Of a stretch of 64,000 bases of DNA, positions 54,601 through 60,829 are shown piece by piece. The position numbers and the translations under genes were made by a program. This DNA is from Nostoc spongiaeforme FACHB-130 (GTDB taxonomy: Bacteria > Cyanobacteriota > Cyanobacteriia > Cyanobacteriales > Nostocaceae). Under the pieces are notes generated by a model, which was not told the DNA's origin, searched no databases, and saw nothing but the letters and a program-made list of their open reading frames with translations. The stretch covers positions 62,001 through 126,000 of the forward strand of contig NZ_JACJTB010000013.1 of NCBI RefSeq assembly GCF_014698475.1, written 5' to 3'. Positions within the stretch are counted from its first letter, which is position 1, and each line of letters starts with the position of its first letter.

Positions 54601-54890
54601 CGTAATGATATTCCTCCGGTATCAGCCATCACGAGAATATAACCGTTTTTATATGTTTCTAAAGATAATGGCTGAATAATGCCAGTAATGTTGAGATTTT
54701 TGCTAATGGTGTATTGATTGCGGAGTTTGAGTAATTCTTGAAAGGTAGGGTATTCTGAGGTTAATAGCTTGATGACAACGGGAAGTTGATCTGATTCGCG
54801 GATAGCTCGATATACAATCGTTCGGGAACCAGCATATAGTTGTGAGCTAATTTTATATCCGGGAATGATGGGGGCTTTAACTGTCGCCAT
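48639..54890 (-). CDS. Hybrid Ser/Thr kinase - AAA - GAF - PAS - histidine kinase
   Basis: 2083-residue sensor of the cyanobacterial HstK-like type. Ser/Thr kinase (about 8-270): K41, HKDIKPANIL with D133, and DFS instead of DFG at 152-154. AAA_16-type ATPase (about 305-620): KLYGREAEVDRLLQAF, Walker A GFSGIGKT near 335, Walker B VMFLDDLQWAD. Long TPR-like helical part (about 700-1330). GAF (about 1353-1510). Two PAS domains (about 1530-1765) with PAC-like GIVIDISDRKRAE. Histidine kinase (about 1800-2080): GVAHEMNNPLGF with H near 1825 and FTTKGVGKGTGLGLAI. There is no receiver domain or membrane span, so it is cytosolic. The input and target are unknown. Confidence 0.92.
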   Translation of the reverse strand: MATVKAPIIPGYKISSQLYAGSRTIVYRAIRESDQLPVVIKLLTSEYPTFQELLKLRNQYTISKNLNITGIIQPLSLETYKNGYILVMADTGGISLREYIQSNTLSLAEFLYIAIQLSTSLYELHQNRVIHKDIKPANILIHPQTKQVQIIDFSIASLLPKETSEIKNPNILEGTLAYISPEQTGRMNRGIDYRSDFYSLGVTFYELLTGELPFNSDDPMELVHCHLAKMPTVIGNREEIPQVVADIVMKLMAKNAEDRYQSALGLKYDLERCLTQLQDTGQIINFEIGERDVCDRFLIPEKLYGREAEVDRLLQAFERVASSTSEMMLVAGFSGIGKTAVINEVHKPITRQQGYFIKGKFDQFNRNIPFSAFVQALRDLIGQLLSESDTKLAQWRSYILEVVVENGQVLIEVIPELERVIGKQLPAPELSGAEAQNRFNLLFQKFIAIFTTAEHPLVMFLDDLQWADLASLQLIKLLMEDKNYLLLLGAYRDNEVSPVHPLMLMVEELKKAGKTINTIKLTPLAKQDVNQLIADTLRCNTERTQTLTELIERKTRGNPFFITQFLKKLYEDGEITFNHQQGYWECDITQIQSLSLTDNVVDFVAQQLQKLPQTTQNVLQLAACIGNSFDLKTLAIVSQQSVTDTATALWKALQEGLILPNSQTYKFFQTESEAQTDSQNNIDDDSVNLTYRFLHDRIQQAAYKLIAADQRQATHLAIGKLLYANTPEIQLDRHIFEIVNHLNKGIDLITQPDEQLKLAQLNFMAGCKAKGAIAYNAAVNYFTQGIDLLPTDTWTTNYKLTLNLHHQRLEAACLSTDFDKLAAWGDAILQSATSLLDTIKVHETRMMAFRSQGKFAEVVKTGLEVLKLLGVEFPEQPTMADIGAAAQQTQKLWQGCTPLSLQNLPAMNDPHQLAAMQILTKLVPSAHIAVPPLLPLLIFKQVEMSIQSGNSSIAIFSYADYGLILCGVMGDIDAGYEFGQLSLKLLEKFQINAFKSRAYFIVNSFIRHWKEPLSQSIQFLLEGYQSGLETGDWECVALNIMTYSQYSYWNGRELNALAEEMEAYRQIIRQVKQEATLKYHECYQQTILNLLGRAEIPYLLAGEVFNATQVLPHLEATHDRVALFHVSLSQAILCYLFGKYEQAAEQATIAEQYHDAGIGYFMVVMRVFYDALIHLTQYEMADAEQQSMIIEQVNSHQEKLQTWANLAPFNHQHRSSLIAAEKLRVLGQNYDAMAHYDLAIAAAKTHGYLQEEALSNELAAKFYLHWGKEKVAAGYMQEAYYCYARWGSQAKTQDLENRYPHLLQPILQQKVQSLNVLETLSAQVNPQVSIHSSKEQTRSSSSNINIALDFAAILKASQAISGTIQLNELLQQLTQIILQHSGGDRCALILPDSQGEWQVRAIATPDNIELFCEPLEDNPNLPVKFIQYVKNTQEIVVIDELQTDLPVIDEYLLQRQPKSLLCLPILNQGQIIGILYLKNRSTRGVFTSDRILILNFLCTQAAISLENARLYEDSQIYAHQLEESLEKLRLSENRFQKLADNIPGLIYQIRIQADGASSISYVSSGCQTLYEVAAEDLMSGKYSLRDFEHPDDQAELFRATMESAQNLTTFRHEWRIITPNGNVKWVKAVSRPEISEDGEMIWDGIVIDISDRKRAEQEQQQLLAIVDATPDIVGITDANGNNIYINPAGQRVWQLKNSKVELHISSLTPPQAMQYMQSVAVPTAIRQGTWSGESAILDLQGKEIPVSQVVIAHKNAADEVEYLSTIIRDISEQQAALRERKQAEAAIGQKSQELEQALNELKQTQLQMVQQEKMSALGNLVAGVAHEMNNPLGFISASLQQAQPILTDITTHLKFYQQALPNPEDEILNHAKEIDLEYSLEDLPKMLDAMVLACERLKSISTSLRTFSRADQTYKVPFNINEGIDSTILILKHRLKANEQRPEIIVVTDYDNLQPIPCFPGQLNQVFMNIIANAIDALDELSEGRSFEEIKLNPYKIIVTTAIENNHVNISIADNGQGIAEDIKSQIFDYLFTTKGVGKGTGLGLAIARQIVEEKHGGKITVNSVLGEGTEFVISLPITDKNH

Positions 54891-55045
54891 CTACACGTAC
54901 CTCATAGGACAAGTTGGTTTTTGCTGTTCATCAACAAGCAGTGCAGAACTTGTCTGGACTTTATTAGTATTCCCACCAACTAGATATTGATTAACGGTAC
55001 GCACAGAGATGATTTACATACAAAAGATAGTTTCAAAGGGCTAAG

Positions 55046-55128
55046 AGGTGTGGGGAGAGAGGAGTGTGGGGAGTGTGGGGAGTGTGGGGGGAAAGATTTC
55101 TTCACCATCCTCCCACCTACCACCTCCC
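55046..55128. repeat. GTGTGGGGA-type dispersed repeat, inverted match to cheA insert
   Basis: Runs of GTGTGGGGA and GGAGTGTGGG, then GGAAAGATTTCTTCACC and TCCTCCCACC. The reverse complement is the same as cheA positions about 1509-1560 over some 52 bases. It lies in the 300-base gap (54891-55190) upstream of the hybrid kinase gene. The rest of the gap has CCCTTAAACCC-like units (55138-55170) and AT-rich sequence. Confidence 0.8.
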
Positions 55129-55190
55129 TGAATTAAACCCTTACACCCCTAAACCCTTAAACCCTCACACCCTGATTAAAATTGAAAACA

Positions 55191-55538
55191 TCAACCAGGA
55201 GGCCAAGCCATTGGTCTGCCGCCTAAAATATGCAAATGTAAATGGAAGACAGTTTGACCAGCATCAGCATCGGTATTGATGACAACGCGATAACCATTGG
55301 TTAAACCAGCTTCGGTGGCTACACGCTTGGCGGTTAATAACAGATGTCCTAATAAAGCTGCATCTTCAGTTTCGGCCTCAGCTAATTTCGCTATGGGTTT
55401 TTTGGGAATTACGAGGATATGAACTGGCGCTTGGGGGTTAACATCTGTAAATGCTAAAGCTAAATCATCCTCATAAACGATATTGGCTGGAATTTCCCGC
55501 CGAATAATCTTACTAAAAATCGTGTCTTGATTCGTCAT
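55191..55538 (-). CDS. HIT-family (HINT) nucleotide hydrolase
   Basis: Histidine-triad purine nucleoside phosphoramidase-like protein of 115 residues. Triad H99-x-H101-x-H103 in QTVFHLHLHILGGRPM, plus the N-terminal FSKIIRREIPANIVYEDD and FTDVNPQAPVHILVIPKK blocks. Length is normal for the HINT branch. Cytoplasmic, acts on AMP-linked substrates. Divergent from the ComM-like gene with 77 bases between. Confidence 0.93.
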   Translation of the reverse strand: MTNQDTIFSKIIRREIPANIVYEDDLALAFTDVNPQAPVHILVIPKKPIAKLAEAETEDAALLGHLLLTAKRVATEAGLTNGYRVVINTDADAGQTVFHLHLHILGGRPMAWPPG

Positions 55539-55615
55539 TGGTGATTGTGTTATTTGTCATTTGCCAATTGTTAATGATAAGACGGACGCAGGACTAATGA
55601 CTAAGGACTAAAATA

Positions 55616-57145
55616 ATGCTTGCTAGAGTCTGGAGTGCATCAATTGTTGGCATCGATGCTGTAAAAGTGGGAGTGGAAGTTGATGTCTCAGGGGGATTGC
55701 CAAGCATTATTGTTTTAGGCTTGCCAGATAGTGCAGTCCAGGAATCGAAAGAGCGGGTTAAGGCGACTTTAAAAAATGCTGGTTTTGCCTTTCCGATGCG
55801 GAAAATTGTGATTAACCTGACTCCCGCAGATTTACGCAAGGAAGGCCCTTGTTTTGATTTGCCGATTAGTGTGGGTATTTTAGCGGCTTCTGAGCAAATT
55901 AATGCTGATTTATTAGGAGATTATTTATTTTTGGGTGAGGTTTCCCTAGATGGGAGTCTGCGTCCTGTGGCTGGGGTTCTACCCATTGCTGCGACTGCTA
56001 AAAAAATGGGAATTGCGGGTTTAGTTGTGCCTGCTGATAATGCCCAAGAAGCGGCTGTGGTAGAAGGATTAGCTGTTTATGGTTGTAAAAGTATATCGGA
56101 AGTAGTTGATTTATTAAATAATCCTGGACGTTATCAACCTGTGCAGATCAATAATGTCGCAGATATGGTACAAGTATCTTATGCGATCGCTGATCTGCAT
56201 GATGTCAAAGGACAAGCTCACGGACGGCGGGCTTTAGAAATTGCGGCGGCTGGCGGGCATAACCTTATATTTGTCGGCCCCCCAGGTAGTGGTAAAACGA
56301 TGTTAGCCAGACGCTTATCAGGAATTTTGCCACCCTTGGAATTTTCGGAAGCCTTGGAAGTCACCCGGATTCACTCTGTCGCTGGCTTATTGAAAAATCG
56401 TGGTTCTTTAGTACGCGATCGCCCTTTTCGCAGTCCTCATCATTCCGCATCTGGCCCTTCTTTGGTTGGTGGTGGTAGTTTTCCCCGTCCTGGGGAAATA
56501 TCATTATCTCACAGAGGGATTCTTTTTTTGGATGAACTCACCGAGTTTAAACGGGATGTTTTAGAATTTTTGCGTCAGCCTTTAGAAGATGGTTTTGTGA
56601 CAATTTCCCGCACAAGACAATCTGTTGTTTTTCCCGCACAATTTACTTTAGTGGCGAGTACCAATCCTTGTCCTTGCGGTTACTACGGCGATACTATTCA
56701 ACAGTGTACCTGTTCGCCCAGACAACGAGAACAATATTGGGCGAAACTTTCTGGGCCGTTGATGGATAGAATTGATTTGCAAGTGGCGGTGAATCGCCTC
56801 AAACCAGAGGAAATTACCCAACAACCCACAGGGGAATCATCAAAATCTGTTAGGGAAAGAGTACAACAAGCACGCGATCGCAGTATTCACCGTTTTCAAA
56901 CCGAAACAAATCTGCGTTGCAATGCTCAAATGCAAAGCCGACATCTGCAACAATGGTGTAAGTTAGATGATGCAAGTCGTTCTTTATTAGAAGCTGCCAT
57001 CAATAAATTAGGTTTATCAGCTAGGGCAAGCGATCGCATTCTCAAAGTTGCCCGCACCATCGCAGATTTAGCCGGAGATGATGATTTACAAGCTCATCAT
57101 GTCGCCGAAGCCATTCAATATCGCACCATCGATAGAATGTTGTAA
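55616..57145 (+). CDS. ComM/YifB-family AAA+ ATPase (Mg-chelatase-like)
   Basis: 509 residues. N-terminal Lon-like fold (about 1-190: VKVGVEVDVSGGLPSIIVLG, LTPADLRKEGPCFDLPISV), then a Mg-chelatase-type AAA+ module: Walker A VGPPGSGKTM (about 219-228), Walker B ILFLDELTEF, sensor and CPCGYYGDTIQQCTC Cys loop, and a C-terminal lid (RTIADLAG). In Vibrio and Haemophilus the homologue ComM is a branch-migration helicase for natural transformation. The role here is likely DNA recombination/uptake. The stop codon falls inside the left end of the MITE at 57145. Start ATG 55616 has no clear Shine-Dalgarno. Confidence 0.9.
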   Translation: MLARVWSASIVGIDAVKVGVEVDVSGGLPSIIVLGLPDSAVQESKERVKATLKNAGFAFPMRKIVINLTPADLRKEGPCFDLPISVGILAASEQINADLLGDYLFLGEVSLDGSLRPVAGVLPIAATAKKMGIAGLVVPADNAQEAAVVEGLAVYGCKSISEVVDLLNNPGRYQPVQINNVADMVQVSYAIADLHDVKGQAHGRRALEIAAAGGHNLIFVGPPGSGKTMLARRLSGILPPLEFSEALEVTRIHSVAGLLKNRGSLVRDRPFRSPHHSASGPSLVGGGSFPRPGEISLSHRGILFLDELTEFKRDVLEFLRQPLEDGFVTISRTRQSVVFPAQFTLVASTNPCPCGYYGDTIQQCTCSPRQREQYWAKLSGPLMDRIDLQVAVNRLKPEEITQQPTGESSKSVRERVQQARDRSIHRFQTETNLRCNAQMQSRHLQQWCKLDDASRSLLEAAINKLGLSARASDRILKVARTIADLAGDDDLQAHHVAEAIQYRTIDRML

Positions 57146-57352
57146 TATCATGTCCGGTAAAAGACTTATCATAAAAACCGCAGGGGGCAGGGGGAGAAAG
57201 AGTTGTGTTTTTCTACACAGATATGTTTAATCATAACTGATACCATTTTGGATTTTAGATTTTAGATTGAGACAGGCTTTACTGGTAAGCTTTTGGGCAA
57301 TTTATTTGTCGCAATCATTCTTCAATTTGGTATGATTTGCCGGACATGATAT
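57143..57352. repeat. MITE-like element with ATATCATGTCCGG ends
   Basis: About 208 bp with inverted ends ATATCATGTCCGG (57145-57157) and CCGGACATGATAT (57340-57352); the repeats continue with TAAAAG against TTTGC on the inner side. The left end starts on the last base of the comM-like stop codon TAA (57143-57145), so the gene's stop may be supplied partly by the element. Inside are GGGCAGGGGGAG and TTTTAGATTTTAGATTG runs; no ORF. The rest up to 57487 contains only AT-rich sequence and the BrkB ribosome site. Confidence 0.75.
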
Positions 57353-57487
57353 AAAAAGTTTCCGTGTCAATAAATTCTATCTTCAGGAAACTGTACAAAC
57401 CTCTTGAGGCAGATGTCACAATTTCGCAAATCAGTATCAAATATATCAAGGGAGAAAGTGATATCCTCCAGCAAGGAGACTAGGTAA

Positions 57488-58402
57488 ATGAATTTTTCAG
57501 CAATTGTGCGGCTGTTTCAAGAAACTTTTCAGGAATGGAGTGAAGATAAAGCTTCGCGGTTAGCCGCAGCATTAGCTTATTACACGATTTTTTCTATCGC
57601 ACCGTTGCTGATTATTGTAATTGCGATCGCTGGTGCAGTGTTTGGTGAAGAGGCGGCGAGGGGTGAAATTGTCCGGCAAATTCAAGGTTTAGTCGGGCCA
57701 GATGGAGCCGAGTTTATCGAGATTGCCATCAGAAATGCCAATCAACCAAAAACAGGTGCGATCGCATCGGTAATTAGTATTTTACTTTTACTTTTAGGTG
57801 CTACAGGTTTATTTACAGAATTACAAGATGCCCTGAATACAATTTGGGAAGTTCAACCGAAACCGGGACATGGCGTGAAAAATGTTGTGCGTCAGCGTGC
57901 TTTATCTTTCGCCATGATTTTAGGTATTGGTTTTCTGCTCCTTGTCACTCTGATAATTAGTACAGCTTTAACAGCGATCGTCGGTTATTTTAGTAATTTA
58001 CTTCCTGGTATAGATTTCATTTGGCAATTCTTTAACTTTATACTGTCTTTTGTCATCACGACACTATTATTTGGACTAATTTTCAAGGTTTTGCCTGATG
58101 TCAAAATTACTTGGAATGATGTTTTAATAGGCGCTGTGATTACATCTTTATTATTTTCTTTAGGTAGATATTTATTAGGACAATATCTCGGTAATAGCAG
58201 TTTTGGTTCTACTTATGGTGCGGCTGGTTCTTTAGTAGTTATTCTCGCCTGGGTTTATTATGCTGCTCAAATCCTCTTTTTTGGCGCAGAATTTACCCAA
58301 GTTTATGCTAGAAGATACGGCAGTGGGATTCGCCCCACACGTCATGCCGTCCCTATGAATCATAATGGTCAGTCTAAGCGAACGAACAGCGATCGCAAAT
58401 AA
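57488..58402 (+). CDS. YihY/BrkB-family inner-membrane protein
   Basis: 304 residues with five or six hydrophobic segments. Family blocks: RLFQETFQEWSEDKASRLAA and ALAYYTIFSIAPLLIIVIAI near the N-terminus, the central ALNTIWEVQPKPGHG, and the C-terminal GSTYGAAGSLVVILAWVYYAAQILFFGAEF. Often annotated ribonuclease BN or BrkB; the function of the family is not settled. Good AAGGAG site about 8-14 bases before ATG 57488. The C-terminal 30 residues are polar and cytoplasmic. Confidence 0.9.
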   Translation: MNFSAIVRLFQETFQEWSEDKASRLAAALAYYTIFSIAPLLIIVIAIAGAVFGEEAARGEIVRQIQGLVGPDGAEFIEIAIRNANQPKTGAIASVISILLLLLGATGLFTELQDALNTIWEVQPKPGHGVKNVVRQRALSFAMILGIGFLLLVTLIISTALTAIVGYFSNLLPGIDFIWQFFNFILSFVITTLLFGLIFKVLPDVKITWNDVLIGAVITSLLFSLGRYLLGQYLGNSSFGSTYGAAGSLVVILAWVYYAAQILFFGAEFTQVYARRYGSGIRPTRHAVPMNHNGQSKRTNSDRK

Positions 58403-58404
58403 AA

Positions 58405-58582
58405 AGGAGTCAGAAAACAGAATTCAGAATTCAGAATACTCCCCCCAGAAAAGGATGGAGTTTAAATTAAGAAGAAAGTTTTATTTTGATTTCGCCCACG
58501 ATGGACGAGATTTGTAACCAAGATTCATCACTCAATCATCCAGGATTCATACTGCATTCTGACTCCTGATTTCTGAATTCTT
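58405..58582. repeat. Inverted-end repeat (AGGAGTCAGAA...TTCTGACTCCT)
   Basis: Perfect 11-bp inverted repeats at 58405-58415 and 58557-58567, each next to CAGAATTCAGAATTCAG-type tandem units (58419-58436 and 58571-58582). About 180 bp including the middle. A common repeat architecture in this genome. It occupies the gap between the BrkB and DUF421 genes. Confidence 0.6.
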
Positions 58583-58619
58583 ATTAATAAATTATCTTCA
58601 CAAAAGCAAAGACATAAAT

Positions 58620-59126
58620 ATGGATAAATGGTTATATATTGACTGGCAAGAGATTTTTATTCCTAGTATTAGTATTGTAGAATTAATTATTCGGGGTTCT
58701 CTAGTTTATTTGGCGTTATTTTCTGTTTTACGCTTTCTTCCTAGTCGGCAAATGGGAACTCTAGGCATCACCGATTTATTAGTAGTGGTATTATTTGCCG
58801 AAGCAGCCCAAAATGCAATGGCAAGTAACTACACATCAATTACCGAAGGTGGTATTTTAGTAGGCACAGTCATTTTTTGGAGTTACTTCCTTAACTGGTT
58901 GGGTTATAAATTGCCCAAGTTCCAGAGATTTCTCAATCCTCCGCCTCTGCTGTTGGTGAAAAATGGACAAATGATTTCCCGACATTTAGACAAAGCCTTG
59001 ATTACAGAAGATGAGTTGATGAGTAAATTACGTCAGCAAGGTGTAGAATTTTTAACTGAGGTGAAGTTTGCTTATATGGAATCTGATGGTGGTATTAGTA
59101 TTATCACATCAGCCACTAACGATTAA
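58620..59126 (+). CDS. DUF421 (YetF-like) membrane protein
   Basis: 168 residues. Three hydrophobic segments in the first 95 (ISIVELIIRGSLVYLALFSV, GITDLLVVVLFAEAAQNAM, GGILVGTVIFWSYFLNWLGY) followed by a cytoplasmic domain (about 100-165: PPPLLLVKNGQMI, ITEDELMSKLRQQGVEF, VKFAYMESDGGISII). This order is that of DUF421 proteins; YetF of Bacillus is the namesake. Function unknown in cyanobacteria. It is 23 bases before the next gene, so probably co-transcribed with it. Confidence 0.88.
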   Translation: MDKWLYIDWQEIFIPSISIVELIIRGSLVYLALFSVLRFLPSRQMGTLGITDLLVVVLFAEAAQNAMASNYTSITEGGILVGTVIFWSYFLNWLGYKLPKFQRFLNPPPLLLVKNGQMISRHLDKALITEDELMSKLRQQGVEFLTEVKFAYMESDGGISIITSATND

Positions 59127-59149
59127 CAGCCAAGGAGATAATCACAGAA

Positions 59150-60013
59150 ATGCAAATTCAGCAATTATTTAGTAACCGAGTGGGTGTAATTGCGACAATG
59201 CACCACAAAGAAAAAGTAATTGCTCCCTTATTAGAACAAAAATTAAATCTTAAAACTATTGTGCCATCTAATTTCAATACTGATGATTTTGGCACATTTA
59301 CTAGAGAAATCAAACGCCCTGGAACTCAAATTGCGACGGCTAAGTTAAAAGCAGAAACAGCTTTAAAATTAACAGGTGAAACTTTAGCGATCGCCAGTGA
59401 AGGTAGTTTTGTTCCTCATCCACTATTACCATATATTTATTCTAACCGTGAAATCGTGCTTTTTTTAGATAAAAAAAACGAACTAGAAATTATTGGTGAA
59501 GAATTTTCTATAGAAACTAACTTTAATCATCAAACAGTTGAAAATCTCCAAGAAGCAGAACATTTTGCTCAAAAAATTGGCTTTCCTGAACATGGTTTGG
59601 TTGTCTCTTGGGAAGATAAGGATAATAATTGCCGCGAAATAGTTAAGGGTATTATTACAGCAGCGAAACTCCAAGAAACCATCACAATCGCCCTCAATAA
59701 TTCTGTTAATGGTAAGGTGAATTTAGAAACAGATATGCGGGCGCTGTATAACCCAACCCGAATGAACAATATCGCAAAAGCAACATTAAATTTACTAACC
59801 AAAATTAAAAGCCTATGTCCCCAATGTTCTGCACCCGGTTTTGCAATCACTGAAAAAATTGCCGGACTTCCATGTGAAATGTGTTCGATGCCCACTAGTT
59901 TGACACTTTCTGTAATTTATCAATGTCAAAAATGTGGGTTTAAACAAAGAAAATCATTTCCTCATGGTCAAGAATTTGCTGACCCAGCCCAATGTATGTA
60001 CTGTAATCCTTAA
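59150..60013 (+). CDS. Uncharacterised zinc-ribbon protein (DUF6671-like)
   Basis: 287 residues, soluble. The N-terminal 200 residues form an alpha/beta domain beginning RVGVIATMHHKEKVIAPLLE. The C-terminal 65 residues have four CxxC pairs (CPQC, CEMC, CQKC, CMYC), making two zinc ribbons; the last is followed immediately by NP-stop. The resemblance to DUF6671 is from memory. Catalytic residues are unclear; SFVPHPLLPY and TDMRALYNPTR look conserved. AAGGAG site 12 bases before the ATG. Follows the DUF421 gene closely. Confidence 0.7.
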   Translation: MQIQQLFSNRVGVIATMHHKEKVIAPLLEQKLNLKTIVPSNFNTDDFGTFTREIKRPGTQIATAKLKAETALKLTGETLAIASEGSFVPHPLLPYIYSNREIVLFLDKKNELEIIGEEFSIETNFNHQTVENLQEAEHFAQKIGFPEHGLVVSWEDKDNNCREIVKGIITAAKLQETITIALNNSVNGKVNLETDMRALYNPTRMNNIAKATLNLLTKIKSLCPQCSAPGFAITEKIAGLPCEMCSMPTSLTLSVIYQCQKCGFKQRKSFPHGQEFADPAQCMYCNP

Positions 60014-60020
60014 TAATCTA

Positions 60021-60060
60021 GGGAGTGGGGAGTAGGGAGTAGGGAGTGGGGAGTAGGGAC
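60021..60060. repeat. GGGAGTA/GGGAGTG tandem repeat
   Basis: About six units of a 7-base repeat (GGGAGTG, GGGAGTA) directly after the zinc-ribbon gene. Similar low-complexity patches occur at 39380 and 42260. Confidence 0.7.
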
Positions 60061-60112
60061 TAGTTAAAAAATATTTATCCTAACCTCTAGCCTGTAACCT
60101 GTAACCTCCTAT

Positions 60113-60146
60113 AAAAAAATCTCTCGTTACCAAAAAGCAACGAGAA
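60113..60146 (-). terminator. Minus-strand intrinsic terminator
   Basis: On the minus strand a hairpin (CTCGTTGC/GTAACGAG with a five-base loop) is followed by GATTTTTTTA. On the plus strand there is no T run after it. It is a plausible end for a transcript coming from the microprotein gene at 60446-60535, about 300 bases upstream. Between 60147 and 60445 I see no other feature. Confidence 0.6.
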
Positions 60147-60445
60147 GATTCAAAGTTGTAGTTCGTCAGGTGATCGGAATAGTATCTTATTTAGTACTTA
60201 TTGTTATTATATTTATTCCTCCATTAGATAGAGAAATAATCTAGCTGATTGCTGATGTATGTATATACTGACACTGCTAAAAGTTGCATATTTTTGGATT
60301 AAATAAGCCCCAGTGCTATAAAACAGCAAAAGGGCAGACGGTATGGTGTGAGGAGCAAACTGTTTGTTTACTTAAATATTAAATTAGCAACGAGATGTGA
60401 CAGTGTTATCACATTGATGTGAAAATTATGCGATCGCAAATAATT

Positions 60446-60535
60446 CTAGCTACGACTAAAAAACACCGCCGCCAAGACAATTAACCCCAAAAGCCCCAAG
60501 GGAACCCAAAGATTAGGCACATCAGACCAACTCAT
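60446..60535 (-). CDS. 29-residue single-pass membrane microprotein
   Basis: Minus-strand frame of 29 codons from ATG 60535: MSWSDVPNLWVPLG then LLGLIVLAAVFFSRS. The N-terminus is polar, residues about 10-26 form one hydrophobic helix and the tail ends in Ser-Arg-Ser. AGAGG lies 7 bases before the ATG, an excellent site. A minus-strand terminator is at 60113-60146. Size and layout are like the small subunits of photosystem, cytochrome b6f or NDH-1 complexes, but I do not recognise a match to PetL, PetN, PsbM, PsbT or PsaM. It is too short for normal gene callers. Confidence 0.55.
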   Translation of the reverse strand: MSWSDVPNLWVPLGLLGLIVLAAVFFSRS

Positions 60536-60829
60536 ACAGCAGCCTCTAGTGGGTAAACAACGACTCATACTATATTCACATCTTGCACCAAGCGGCTGAA
60601 GTCGCAGCTATACGGATGCTGGATCAGGTGTCTTGGCTTTAATTTTTAAGTTTTATTATTTATTGCTAAACCAGCCTTCTTTCCTACTCTCTACTTCTTA
60701 GCGACACAAGTAAATTCCAAAATCTCCCATTAATTTCATACTTTAGACTTCACACTTCATACTTCAATTAACCTTGCAATCAGGGATAATTCCATTTATA
60801 CAGCCAGCAGCTTGCACGGAAAACCCACA

